Part shown: positions 53,631 to 63,953 of the stretch, one piece after another | How the letters are laid out: each line of letters begins with the position of its first letter | Numbering within the stretch: position 1 is the first letter of the stretch | NCBI RefSeq assembly: GCF_014839805.1 | Contig: NC_051118.1 | Coordinates: 9,788,391 to 9,852,390, forward strand | Source of the DNA: Manduca sexta | Lineage: Eukaryota > Arthropoda > Insecta > Lepidoptera > Sphingidae | Reading direction: 5' to 3' | Length of the DNA: 64,000 bases | Notes under the pieces: model-generated | What the model saw: the letters and a program-made list of their open reading frames with translations, nothing else | Told to the model about the DNA's origin: nothing | The model's database searches: none | Position numbers and translations under genes: made by a program

Positions 53631-53866
53631 ATAACATCACGTACGCTCCCGCTCTACACCGCGCGGGGCGAGGCGGGGCGGCGGGGGCGGCGGGGGCTGG
53701 CGGTGTGCGGCGGGGCGGGGGGCGCCGGGAACTCTACCTGTTGATGCTCGTGTTACCCACGTGATGAATTAAATGCATTAATTCATTGAGAACGAGCGAA
53801 GTGCTTTCAAAAAGTTATGTGAGAATTAGTTGTCGAGCCGGCGGGAGGGGGTAATGGGAGGGGGTT
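53631..53866 (+). other. GC-rich island with G-quadruplex motifs
   Basis: 53,655-53,735 is almost all G and C with CpGs: 'gcggggcgaggcggggcggc', 'gggggcggcgggggctggcg', 'gcggcggggcggggggcgcc', on the plus strand. A second G4-type motif 'gggagggggtaatgggaggg' lies at 53,843-53,862. In this AT-rich window it is the strongest compositional outlier. It might mark a promoter or first exon of a gene on either strand, but no start codon or splice site can be defended; the 72-codon frame ending at 53,744 is Gly/Ala/Arg-rich only because of the composition. Confidence 0.7.
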
Positions 53867-54057
53867 CATTTGTATTCATGTGTGGATGTGGGACGAGTAG
53901 TTGTCGCGTTGCAGTAGTTGCGTTTTGCTCTTTTTTTTTAGTAAAGAGATGTGTATACATGGAAGAATTTCATAAACATTTTTGCTATAAATTATATATG
54001 AATTGAGCGACTTTTTGTATTAGTATATATATATATTCCTTTATAGCATGTATTTCC

Positions 54058-54253
54058 CAGTGGTGAAAGGAAATTTTCTCCAAAAGGGAAGCCGACATAA
54101 AATATAGGTACTAATACTAATTATATTTAAGCCCACAATACTATAAATATTAATTATTATTTATTTATTAAAAATACAAATTATAATAACAGTTTCCTTA
54201 CATGTATAACAGAAGGGAAGCAGAAATCGGTTCATATGGAACCTTCGCCACTG
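54058..54253 (-). mobile_element. hAT-type MITE (family K) with TSD
   Basis: Starts 'cagtggtgaaaggaaatttt' and ends 'atggaaccttcgccactg'. Flanks 'gtatttcc' (54,050-54,057) and 'gtatttac' (54,254-54,261) agree at 7 of 8. The centre is longer and AT-rich compared with other copies. Non-coding. Confidence 0.85.
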
Positions 54254-54282
54254 GTATTTACGTTCTAACATTCATAGTACCT

Positions 54283-54615
54283 AAAAGCGGCGATAGCCTA
54301 GTTGGGTGTGGAACGGACTGCCAAGACGAATGTCCGCGGGTTCAAATCCCAAGGGCACACACCTCTGACTTTTCTAAAAGTATATGTGTATTCTTTGTGA
54401 ATTTATCGTTCGCTTTAACGGTGAAGGAAAACATCGTGAGGAAACCTGCACATCTGAGAAGTTCTCTATAGGAATTTCGAAGGTGTGTGAAGTCTACCAA
54501 TCCGCACTAGGCCAGCGTGGTGGACTAAAGCCTTATCCCTCTCAGTAGTAGAGGAGGCCCGTGCTCAACAGTGGGCAAGTATATAATACAGAGCTGATAT
54601 TATTTATAATTATTT
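54283..54615 (+). mobile_element. SINE-A, full length, perfect 13-bp TSD
   Basis: Best SINE-A: A box 'gatagcctagttgggtgtgg', 'gaacggactgccaagacgaa', B box 'gggttcaaatcccaagggca', core 'cgctttaacggtgaaggaaa', 'acatcgtgaggaaacctgca', 'aaggtgtgtgaagtctacca', 'gtggtggactaaagccttat', tail 'gagctgatattatttataat'. The exact repeat 'attcatagtacct' at 54,270-54,282 and 54,616-54,628 is the TSD. Intact A and B boxes plus a perfect TSD suggest a recent insertion. The 89-codon frame through it is not a gene. Confidence 0.9.
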
Positions 54616-55014
54616 ATTCATAGTACCTCACAATCTTCATTATATTCATACATATATTCCTTATTCCTAGCACGGTAAATAGTAACAGCTGTCCCCACAC
54701 TTTGGACTATATCTGCATATATATTCCAGTGAATTGTAACACCTACAGTAAGCGATATTTGTCTCCATAAACATGTCACCGCCGCCTCGCATCACATACA
54801 CTTCCGCGGCTGACTCGCGTGCGACTCCACACCTGCCCGTAATGGGAGACGCACACTTATCCTCCTCTAAGCAAAATAAAAATGAAAAGCAATGTCAATG
54901 ATGTAAAGTATGAAATGTGGGTTAATTTTTATTATTGTTTCTCGTTGATTTTTTGTAGAAATTGTAAGTATCAGACCTCATTTTTATATTGGATACAGTT
55001 TTCAAAAAATCTTT

Positions 55015-55190
55015 CGTCAACCACAGGGATAGACAGAGAGTGTAACCGATGACAAATTCCAGATTCTAGGCTGATACAGAGTAGAAAAACCCAATATCAC
55101 TTTGCTCCATTTGTGATACGAATCCAAGACCTCAGAGCGGTGTCGTATGGCGCACGCCAAACAACTACGCTACCCAAGCAACCAATTTTC
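55015..55190 (-). mobile_element. SINE-B, diverged, 3' truncated
   Basis: Plus strand: 'accacagggatagacagaga', 'ttccagattctaggctgata', 'cccaatatcactttgctcca', 'gatacgaatccaagacctca', 'gagcggtgtcgtatggcgca', 'acaactacgctacccaagca'. Head and B box recognisable, 3' portion partly lost. Confidence 0.65.
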
Positions 55191-55364
55191 GCATAATCTA
55201 AAATACATCCACAATCCGATGTTGTAGGTGTTTAATAGTCATGAATTATAGAAGTCACTCATGATTACCCGATGCATTTTTACAACGACCTACTTTCAAA
55301 TAATTAAAATCTAAGCCGACGAGTCTGCGGCAACCGTTACATCCCCATCGCTCACAGTCGACTG

Positions 55365-55402
55365 CGTCCGTCCGTCCGTACGTCCAACGGTCCGTCCGAC
55401 TG
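55365..55402 (+). repeat. (TCCG)n simple repeat
   Basis: 'gcgtccgtccgtccgtacgt' and 'ccaacggtccgtccgactgt' form an imperfect TCCG microsatellite in GC-rich DNA (55,320-55,450). Confidence 0.8.
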
Positions 55403-55588
55403 TCCGGTGTAATGTGCCGGGCGGGCGGACAAATGGCGCGATCCGTCACGCCGCTGTTTTCATAACATAATGTGTTTACTGTTTAGTTTGTTATGTTTGT
55501 GTAATCTGGACGTATTTTCTAGTTGACATGTTGTTCGCTTCTGGTTTGTGCTATGGAAGAATTTATTGCGTAAATAAATTATACCGGA

Positions 55589-55920
55589 TTGTTTTGACAT
55601 TGCGTTAATAAATGGAACTTCTTTACTTCTGCTAACATTGAAACATGCTAAAAATCCCAGTTTTACTCTTCTGATTTTATTATATGTTTTTTGTTTAGTA
55701 CTAATATCGTGTGAATGTCTTTCTAACTAAAAGTTATTGTTCATTTTTTTAGTTTAGTACAAACATAGCTTGTGCATAAGGGTATGTCTAACTAAAACTG
55801 TGCTGTTGCCGTTGCGAGGAATTCTCTTATAGCAGTAGTAGTGACGTTAGCGCCTGTAAAATTACAAATACTTATTGTTATTTATTTTAGTTGAAATTTA
55901 GTTTTATTTTATTTTACATA
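55589..55920 (+). repeat. Family N element, right TIR lost
   Basis: 'ttttgacattgcgttaataa' and 'atggaac' at the left correspond to the N terminus; 'cataagggtatgtc', 'ctgttgccgttgcgaggaat', 'tctcttatagcagtagtagt', 'gcctgtaaaattacaaatac' match the interior of 12,361-12,750. The right terminal repeat is not present. Confidence 0.65.
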
Positions 55921-56362
55921 TATTACGGTTCTACACCTACACCTGACCTTATTCCTTATATGTGAAGTTGGCGCAACAGTTTTCAAAATGCAAAAAATCG
56001 CATTCTCATCCAAGTAAACAGAGGCTCCTTACTTCGCGAGGGTCAATCTTTCTTTAATCAATCTACCTCACATCGTTATTTTTACCAAAGACTGCAATCA
56101 CATTTCAACACTACATTTAGTTATCCTCTGAACTAGTCGCGAAGTTCTCGGTAATTCGCAACAATATCCGGATAGCATTCGTTTATTGTCCACTGGGAGA
56201 GAGGGGAGACCGGGGGCGGGATCGAGAGTAACTCAGACCAACTTCGCCAATTAAAATGTAACCAAATAACGATACCCGCGCCTCTGTCCGACCCAGGGAG
56301 TAGAGCAATAAAATATAAATTATTGTTTTACTGTATTAAATATTGTATTATAAGCCTACTAG

Positions 56363-56597
56363 AAGAAAGATATTTGTATCCGCCGAGATAGCGAGCACCG
56401 TACAAAGCGTAAGACTCACCATAGTGGCACACGTAAATGTGGTGCGTTCTAGGATCAACCTGTGTATAAACGAACAGATCGGCATAATTGTGTCGATATT
56501 ATTATCTCTGGGCTATCAATATTCTATCTGGACGCTTCATCATTTACCATCAGGTGTAGTGGAGTTACATTGGCGTGCCCATACCAAAAAAATACTC
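56363..56597 (+). repeat. Family D element
   Basis: 'gaaagatatttgtatccgcc', 'gagcaccgtacaaagcgtaa', 'ctcaccatagtggcacacgt', 'taggatcaacctgtgtataa', 'cggcataattgtgtcgatat', 'atttaccatcaggtgtagtg', 'gagttacattggcgtgccca', tail 'taccaaaaaaatac'. Complete in outline, moderately diverged. Confidence 0.7.
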
Positions 56598-56642
56598 TAG
56601 TTTAATCAGAATTTTTGGCAGATATCATCATTCAGAAACATT

Positions 56643-56757
56643 CCGGTAGGCACCGACTTGGCTGTGCCTCTGGTATTGCTTTAGTCCATGAGCGGCGGAT
56701 ACCGTTTACCATCAGGCAGACTGCTTGCTCGTTTACCCATTAAGGCAGTAAAAACAA
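56643..56757 (+). repeat. Family H LINE-type 3' end
   Basis: 'taggcaccgacttggctgtg', 'cctctggtattgctttagtc', 'catgagcggcggataccgtt', 'taccatcaggcagactgctt', 'gctcgtttacccattaaggc', 'agtaaaaacaaa'. Plus-strand relative of 34,180-34,308. It follows a D element in the same orientation. Confidence 0.6.
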
Positions 56758-56939
56758 ACTTAGAGTGTATAAGCAATGAAATATCTATTATAATAGTCAT
56801 ACTACAGTATTCCTCAATCATATTCTCAACTCTGAAGGTATCACTGTGCATCAAAACAAATATTATTATTCATAATATTAAGAGAAATCATTATTTCACC
56901 ATTCGAAAGTTATTTCATTGGAAGGGTACAGTATTACAT

Positions 56940-56985
56940 TTATCGCGAAAAATACTTTTCAGGCAATGAAAGCCGCGAGCGACAC
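56940..56985 (+). repeat. Helitron-like 3' end fragment
   Basis: 'ctttt.caggcaatgaaagccgcgagcgacac' (approximately) with 'ttagtgtc' is a decayed GC hairpin plus TAG end of family J. Confidence 0.4.
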
Positions 56986-57639
56986 TTAGTGTCAAAATAA
57001 TTCCACTGTCATTTATAAACCCTCTACATTTCACTATAATAATACTTCATATAACATCGTTCGTTACTTTAAAAAATTATGTTCAGTCTCTTCAGCGCGT
57101 GAACGCCTGTAATTGCAATAATTACAAAAAAAACAGCGCAGTGTTTAATTAAAGGCTTCGCGCCCGGCGTCATGTCGACGACAAGCTCTCCCCTCTCCGC
57201 CCCGCACATACCCCCCGTTTGTACTAGAGATGTGCGTTTTTATGATGTAGCTAATTCGTAGGGAAAAATATGCGGTAGTATTTTACGCGTTTTTATTAGA
57301 AACGGGAAAATGAACATGCTACGGGGTAAATATTAAACTCTCTGGAGAGTTTTTGTTTATATGGACTGGGGAATACGTCCCCACTATAGCTGGTGGTAGA
57401 CGGAGAGATGGATATCAGTAATGAACACTACGCTAATTGGTTTTTTTAACTATTTCCCTTTTAATAGAAAAAAAAAATATTTTTATCTGTTATAAGCTCT
57501 AATTATATTTTTCTGTATAATTAAAAAAATGATTTTGCACAAAATGGTCATAAGGAAAGCCCTAATATTATAAAAGTTATCTTATTTTTATTTTTAAACG
57601 TATCTGCTTTAAATTGGTTAAATAGTATAGTATTAAATG

Positions 57640-57757
57640 CTGCTATCGGGATGATTATCTCTCGCCAGTTGAAGTAATTATGCCGGCCCGTTTGAAGCCA
57701 CTTACGTGGGCCACAAAGTCAGGTTTTACAAGGCGGATACTAGTATCCTAGCACCAG
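57640..57757 (-). repeat. Family D fragment
   Basis: 'atgattatctctcgccagtt', 'aattatgccggcccgtttga', 'acttacgtgggccacaaagt', 'caggttttacaaggcggata', 'ctagtatcctagcacc'. Both ends truncated or decayed. Confidence 0.6.
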
Positions 57758-57869
57758 TGACTACGCTCGGTCTTCTCACTCTATGCATTCCCACGCACTA
57801 GGGGACATTCGTCGCGGTTCGAGGCACTCAGTTCACTGTGTATACCTCATGGTCATAATAAACATTTAG

Positions 57870-58060
57870 GCTTAAAAGGGCCTACGAATATTTTCCTCCT
57901 TTTCACCTCCGCCCATCCGAGGAAGTTCCCATCCTTTCCCCAGTCTTCCTTCCGCCTTTTCTATTCCCACTCTCCACTAGGCTCGAACAGTCGCAAAGTC
58001 AGAGAATCCAGTATCCAGTATTCGCATGTTTTGCCCCGCTGTAGGCTGCAGGGACGACTA
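57870..58060. other. Pyrimidine-rich segment, possibly LINE-derived
   Basis: 'ttttcctccttttcacctcc', 'gcccatccgaggaagttccc', 'atcctttccccagtcttcct', 'ccactctccactaggctcga', 'ccgctgtaggctgcagggac'. The wording resembles part of a lepidopteran LINE 5' UTR I have seen, but there is no second copy here, so the call is weak. Confidence 0.3.
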
Positions 58061-58078
58061 CCAAAAAAAAGAGCAACT

Positions 58079-58150
58079 ATAAGAGAGAGAGAGTAAAGTC
58101 TCTCTCTCTCTCTCGCTCGAGAGAGAGAGAGAGAGAGAGAAAAAGAGAGA
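58079..58150. repeat. (GA)n/(TC)n tract with inverted centre
   Basis: 'agagagagagtaaagtctct', a TC run, 'cgctcgagagagagagagag', then GA. The TC block faces a GA block across 'tcgctcga', making a palindrome of about 40 bases able to form a hairpin or cruciform. Confidence 0.85.
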
Positions 58151-58469
58151 TAACTAGTGCTCATATAAAAAAATACCATAAATACCTTAAAAACGTTTAT
58201 ACAAGCCATTGTTTTATGAAAACATATGTTTGTAACATAACACTTTAATTACGACACGTATTTTGTAATTCATAAACAAACGTTCATTTACAAGTTGAAC
58301 AACGCGCGTAAGTTTCTGTGAGGAGCGCCGGCGCCGCGTCGAGTGTCTCACGATGTTTTAATTGCTTATAACTTTTTAACATAATTTACACTTACGTCTT
58401 AGAACACGTGGGCGTATTGCTTACTAAATATACCGCCACCTGTGTCTGCATTAAACCTTTATTTAGCGT

Positions 58470-58720
58470 ACTGCCTCGATGGTGTAGTTGTATTGCTGCG
58501 CGGTGCGACTGCCGCTCTGAGGTCTAGGGTGCGAATCCTGGATTAGGACAATGATATTGTTTTTTTTTTGCTTTATATCAACTAAGAGTCGGATATTCGT
58601 GCCCAATACGGCGATATGCTCGCCCCTACCAAATCATGGATTACAACATACGCGGTGAAAAGGGAGTGCATTAGTTGCGCTTTTGCCTACCCTCTGAGGA
58701 CATCAAACGTGAATGTATAA
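58470..58720 (+). mobile_element. SINE-B, full length
   Basis: 'gtactgcctcgatggtgtag', 'ttgtattgctgcgcggtgcg', 'gctctgaggtctagggtgcg', 'aatcctggattaggacaatg', 'cgtgcccaatacggcgatat', 'gctcgcccctaccaaatcat', 'gcgcttttgcctaccctctg'. The B box starts 'gggtgcgaatcc', one change from consensus. A T-run sits inside at 58,560-58,569. Confidence 0.8.
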
Positions 58721-59514
58721 ATTGTTAGAAACTTAAGCGATTTTTTATTAAAATAAAAGGAACTATCACTAACTACAGATATACTTTCACAAATATAACA
58801 CAAACCAAACGACCCGTGCGACTGTCAATGACCACCTGCCTCGGTCTGTTAAACGCTCAGTGTTTTATATTAAGAAGTGTCACAAATACCCTGACAAAAA
58901 ATATGTTTTATCTTAATAATATATTGTATATAGTAACTAATGTTTATACAAATAATAAACTCAAATAACTAATGATCATCAAGTATGTTTACCGAGGTGA
59001 TGAAATCATATCCCTTCTGCTATAACAGCCGACTACATTTAGCATACAAACGTAATTGCTTAAATACATCGTAATTGGCGGCAGTCGCAGTGCGTGCTGC
59101 AAATTAACTCGGGCTGCAGGCTGCGGGCATAAAATCGAGTTACTGCGGCCTCTCGCTCTAATTTCTAAGCTATTACGTTTCAAATATTGCCGACAGGGCC
59201 ACGTCTCACTCGATTGTCTATTTATTAATAGAAAGCGCTTTTTCCCTACCTGCGAATTCGAACTGGGTACTTTGTTTTACCTTATGCCTCTTGTTTATTT
59301 ATTTATTTATTTGATTCATTTTATCCCTAATTTAAAATGTCCGTGGTTATACTATAATTGATGTAAATATAATTTAGTAATAATAACTATTCTCAAACTT
59401 TTTTGACGTATCAATTGCAACTTTATTCGTCTACGAGATAAATAGAGTATTTTTATTCTTGGTATATTATATTTCTTTGTAAATAAAAAAAATAAAGTGT
59501 ATATTTTGTTCCTC

Positions 59515-59780
59515 CAAATAGGCTGCAGCGATTTTAATGAAATTGTTATATAATTTTCAGAGTAGCCCAGCGGGTGGTCCTGTGCAGTTTGCTAACCATC
59601 GACCCACATGTTTATGGAAATCTTTAAATCTTTGTTAGGGGTAACTCAAAAATTGCCACACAGATATGCATGAAAGGCGGACAAGATAAACTTTGTCCTA
59701 GACTGGCAATGAGACTACTTTTTCTTCCCTAATGTCATATTATGATGTCGAGAAAGAACTTTCACGCAGACAGACGGAAG
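59515..59780 (+). repeat. Helitron-like, long variant, tentative
   Basis: 'ggctgcagcgattttaatga', 'cagagtagcccagcgggtgg', 'tcctgtgcagtttgctaacc', 'aagaactttcacgcagacag'. The string 'gcccagcgggtg.tcctgtg' also occurs at about 14,764. The right end recalls family J but has no CTAGT. Confidence 0.4.
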
Positions 59781-59816
59781 ACTCCAGTTAAAAAAATTCC
59801 GAAGTCATGCTTGTAG

Positions 59817-59960
59817 GGGGTAGGATATTCGTATGGGCCTGGATAGCCACCACCGTGCATAGGTGTAAAACACGCCATAGTGACCCACTTAAGTGTGTCG
59901 CGTTTTGGATTAGCCGGTGCATATTCAGTTTCGAACAGGCCGGCAAGTCTGTTTTCCGAA
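59817..59960 (+). repeat. Family D, 5' half
   Basis: 'gggtaggatattcgtatggg', 'gatagccaccaccgtgcata', 'ggtgtaaaacacgccatagt', 'gacccacttaagtgtgtcgc', 'gttttggattagccggtgca', 'tcgaacaggccggcaag'. The 3' half is missing. Opposing 60- and 82-codon frames are artefacts. Confidence 0.65.
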
Positions 59961-60005
59961 GATCTGTTATGGTGCACCCAATATTTTAATATTCCGCTTG
60001 TATGG

Positions 60006-60930
60006 AACACGTAACTCGATCAGCTCGGTAGACGTCGACGCCGCTCCCGGCCCCGATATTCCTACTAACTGCATAAGAACTCTATAGGGTGTGTCCCGAC
60101 TGACAATATGCCTCGAAACAGACTTTTAGTACCCTTGAATTATACCGGATGTGTGATGTTGTGTAAACAGTGTTTGTTTTTTAGCAGTAAGCATTGTTGC
60201 GTTCCTTATTAAATATTTGGCCGAAGAAATATCTTGGTTCCATAATACTTAAGACGTTATCTCTGAAGATGACGTGTGCAACGTTTTTTTATTTTCGTTT
60301 TGGGCAGTTTTAATTGTCGCTTGTACTTAAGGGCACAACTTTAGGGGAGCCCTATGCTAAGCAAGACAACCAGAACAATACTAAAACTGAATATTTTTTT
60401 TAACTGTAAATTGTAATTGTTAATAAAGGCTTGATAATTATTATTGTATACTCAAGGAATTGAACAGTTACTCATGTCGTCATTCAAGTTCTTAAGCTAA
60501 TAATAATGGCCTATAATGCGATTTCACCACGACATAAATCGACAATCGGTTATCGAACAATTGTCGTCAATAAAGTTTCTAGTTAACAATAAAATAATGA
60601 ACGAATAAAAAGTAAAGCTGTTTCACGAATCACTGCCGCTTACTTATTTATTGATGTCAAACAGCGCAACTCAGATACCGATATTAAACTCAGCGCATTG
60701 AATGTTTACCTCTGACGTCTGGCCTTTGAGCTGGTCATGCTTTCAGACTCTTTGAAATTGATGCTAGCTGCCAACTGCAGCTATTTATGAACATAGGAGT
60801 ATCGGAGTTCTGGAAAAAGATCTTTTTGGTCGATCTCACAAACATCCACGTCACGGAGGAAAATGAGACTACAACTTCGCAACAAAAAGCTTTAAAAAAT
60901 GCATTGAACTGAATCTATATTGACATAATG
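60006..60930. other. No gene or recognised repeat
   Basis: Contains 'gtcgacgccgctcccggccc' at about 60,034 and otherwise AT-rich sequence with no assignable element. Confidence 0.4.
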
Positions 60931-60933
60931 TAT

Positions 60934-61097
60934 CAGTGGCGAACGGTCCATATAAGCTGATTCCTCTCGGCTTCCTTTAACGTAGAATTTATGAAGATAA
61001 TAACTATCATTAGCATGATTTGCAGACTATATTCATGCATATTAGTATGTATGTGTTGTCTCGGGTTGCCTTTCGGAAAATTTCCTTTACGCCACTG
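60934..61097 (+). mobile_element. hAT-type MITE (family K, type 1) with TSD
   Basis: 'cagtggcgaacggtccatat', 'aagctgattcctctcggctt', 'cattagcatgatttgcagac', 'tgtctcgggttgcctttcgg', 'aaaatttcctttacgccactg' (shortened). Flanks 'taatgtat' (60,926-60,933) and 'taatatat' (61,098-61,105) agree at 7 of 8. 164 bp. Confidence 0.85.
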
Positions 61098-61289
61098 TAA
61101 TATATAAGAACAAACGGGTAGGAAAAATCGAATTTGCTATCAAGATCATGCAAATTGGGAATCCATAATGTACTCAATATTCCTATATGCTATAATGTAT
61201 CAAAGACTTTTTAAGTATATAGTATATACATCGGAAGCGAAGGGTGAAATGTAAGCCCTTTATTATTTTTTGCTATTAATATAATTATG

Positions 61290-61398
61290 CAGATCAAAGC
61301 TAAGTTAATTTAGCTTAGTGCGCATACCTGAAATACGATTTGTGCGCAATTTTCTCAGCAGTGCGGGCTAAGCTAAGAATAGCTTAATTCTTGGTCTG
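61290..61398. mobile_element. Small MITE candidate with imperfect TIRs
   Basis: 'cagatcaaagctaagttaat', 'ttagcttagtgcgc' on the left faces 'gcgggctaagctaagaatag', 'cttaattcttggtctg' on the right; as inverted repeats they agree over most of about 34 bases. Total 109 bp. TSD not clear; no second copy in the window. Confidence 0.5.
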
Positions 61399-61867
61399 TA
61401 AACGGCTTAACACTAATGCATAGAATTAATTTGAGAAGTATGATATGTTGTCAGGAACTATATTATATGGATTCTTCAATACATGTGTATAGTGACACTT
61501 GTATCGTAGAGAACTCGTTCATACACAAATATTATTACTATCCTACTGAAGAGCAGTTCAAACACCGCGCGGAAATGAATTAGAATCGAATGCTCTCGAA
61601 GTATGCAGGCAGCACGCAGGTGTACGAGAGACTGCTATGTTTTGTCTATTTCTTACGGTTTGAATTGTATTTATGTTTAGTAATTTGTAGCAAAAATTAC
61701 TGGACATTATGAGATAGCATTGTCATAACGCAGTGCAACGCCCTCGCATTACTGAGGCTTCTTATCTATGCGCTAAGGAACAGACTTATTATCATAGCAT
61801 TACAAAACTAAACAAAATATACAAATAAAATATAAAACGAAGTTTTTTTAGAGTCGACGGAACAGAC

Positions 61868-62155
61868 TGGTGGTAGGTCTCTCATATGTGAGAGTCCGTC
61901 TGGGTAGGTAGGTACCACCGCAATGTTTATTTTTGCTGCCAAGCAACAGCCTGTAGTCAGTGTTGTAGTCTGGTTTGAAGAACATTATAGCCAGTGTAAC
62001 TACTGGAAGCAAGTCTCAGAATGACGAGTGCAGTGGCATACCAAAGAATACTGTGTAATTCAAAGTGTTGGAGGGTATTTCTACTGTTTATGGACTGTCA
62101 TAACGCCTAACATTACCCGATGGCAACCTCGTTTCGTCATTCAAAGCAATAAAAA
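61868..62155 (+). repeat. Family C element
   Basis: 'ctggtggtaggtctctcata', 'tgtgagagtccgtctgggta', 'ggtaccaccgcaatgtttat', 'ctggtttgaagaacattata', 'tctcagaatgacgagtgcag', 'ggagggtatttctactgttt', tail 'caaagcaataaaaaatc'. It starts at the same point as the copy at 2,990. Confidence 0.7.
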
Positions 62156-62314
62156 ATCTTTTCGACCATATTGATGTCTGCTCTTTTATCCACAACAAAG
62201 GAGGTGACTATAATTATTTTATAGTTTTATGTTTTAGATGTGGTATATAGTCCAGAATGCTGTCATGTACACGCCATCGCAAACATATCATTGTGCTTTT
62301 ATTAAATGTAATGG

Positions 62315-62515
62315 AATGCGTGTATGGGTACCGGGCCTAGGGCTCTGGGTTCAAATTAAATAGATGGACATCGGTTTTCTGTTCAATATAACCCCATAGT
62401 CTGCAATTTGTTCTCGTTATGGCGATAGTCTCGCCCTCAGCACATCACTGGATGGAACATAATTAGCGAATAGTGGATGCCCTAGTTGTACCTCTGCCTA
62501 CCCCTTCAGGGATAA
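62315..62515 (+). mobile_element. SINE-B, head eroded
   Basis: 'gggtaccgggcctagggctc', 'tgggttcaaattaaatagat', 'gcaatttgttctcgttatgg', 'cgatagtctcgccctcagca', 'aattagcgaatagtggatgc', 'cctagttgtacctctgccta', 'ccccttcagggataaag'. The A-box region is unrecognisable, the rest is clear. Confidence 0.75.
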
Positions 62516-63447
62516 AGAAATTACTACGTGTTAGTTTTGACGCTGCCGAGTAAACTAAGGAGCCAACTTACTTCTTTAAATAAAGTTATTTAAAAATACC
62601 TTTCAAAAATAACAGCCTTTATTTATCTTAAATTAATTTACTCTTCGAAGCTAATCTAGGAACCGCCCGCCCATACTTCCGGCATCCGAGACGCAATTTT
62701 GTACCTATTTAAAGCCTCTTTAAGGACCTTTGTTACTCAAGGCTGTGCTCAAGTGGCTAATAAGCGAAGCAATGTTAGTAACTGCTTCGTACAGTATACT
62801 CGTGAGTGCTTAGAGGCTTATACTACTTCTTTATACTGATATTGTTTCATGAAGGAATTGCCTCGGAGCCGATATTTTTTTTTATGGTAAATAAGCAATA
62901 AATTACTACTTACTATCCAACCACAAGCAATTAAAACTAACAAACCTTTTAAAATAGTTTTGTTAATTTATAATGCGGTTATTGATAGCAAAAATAATCG
63001 AATGTAGGACTCACTCAGCTAAAAACAACAAAAACTATTGCTTTCAAGCTATAAATTCCCTGGAAGCTAATGGTTGCACATAAAATGCAAATATAATGAC
63101 CAATAAATCAACTCTGGGACCCGAACAGTAATGAGCCATGTGTAAGCTGCGACTAACTCATTGTCCCTTGTGAACCACTCCGAATACGGCTTCCATTCGC
63201 TGGCTTAACATATTACTAAAATTAAAGGGACAGTCCGTCAAATGGTGGATTAAATCAGGGCGACAATAGTGCAAAGTGTGACAGAGTGCGTAGATAGTAA
63301 TAAGGAAACCTATTAATAAAACATATTGCACTTCATTAAACACTGGTGTACTAGCATTAAATACTAAATCTGTGATCTATGAATTCTAATTAAATATAAC
63401 TAAGAGACATTCTCGTAGGAATATTTGAATGCAATAAGAATAGCAAA
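62516..63447. other. No gene or recognised repeat
   Basis: AT-rich spacer. The 61-codon minus frame at 63,158-63,343 has no motif. Confidence 0.4.
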
Positions 63448-63455
63448 GAACGGAC

Positions 63456-63620
63456 CAGTGGCGAAGGATGAAATTTTTGAGAAGGTAACCCTGAGGCAAA
63501 AATAATTACCTTAGTTAACATATCGCGGCCAATTGAACTGAAAACAAAAACTAAGACAAACGTAAATTAACTTAAAAGGGAGGCCGGTAGGAATCGATTT
63601 GTATGAACGCTTCGCCACTG
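63456..63620 (-). mobile_element. hAT-type MITE (family K, type 2), intact, perfect 8-bp TSD
   Basis: Termini 'cagtggcgaag' and 'cttcgccactg' are perfect inverted repeats. The exact direct repeat 'gaacggac' at 63,448-63,455 and 63,621-63,628 is the TSD. TIRs opening CAG-N-G and an 8-bp TSD are diagnostic of the hAT superfamily. The centre ('acatatcgcggccaattgaa', 'caaaaactaagacaaacgta') matches the nested copy at 29,011 in reverse. 165 bp, no coding capacity, so it relied on a transposase elsewhere. Confidence 0.92.
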
Positions 63621-63953
63621 GAACGGACTAGTCTTTCTAAGTTTTAACTCAGACTTTAAAACGTTTGCGTTATACATCTCAGTCTAAACTATAAGTTTTA
63701 TGTAAAGAGTTTCTAAGAATACATTTCGTTGCAGAAAACTCCGATACGTAACAAATATCCAAATAACTTCATGTCTCGGTACGAATTTTTAAACCCTAAA
63801 GCCCTGAATCTCTTTTTTCATACTGACCACCATAAAAGCTGTCTAATTACATTAAAGTAGGAGTAATTCATATCAACAATGGCTTAGTGACATACACAAC
63901 GGTGACTTATCGCTTGATTTTCGCAGAATCAAAGTTGAACGGAACTGAGTTAG

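Noticed and set aside
53526..53744. Gly/Ala/Arg-rich 72-codon frame in the GC island
   Set aside because: Composition is forced by G-rich DNA; no reason to prefer this frame over others.
54289..54360. tRNA gene with A and B boxes
   Set aside because: Part of full-length SINE-A flanked by a 13-bp TSD; no acceptor-stem pairing that I can build.
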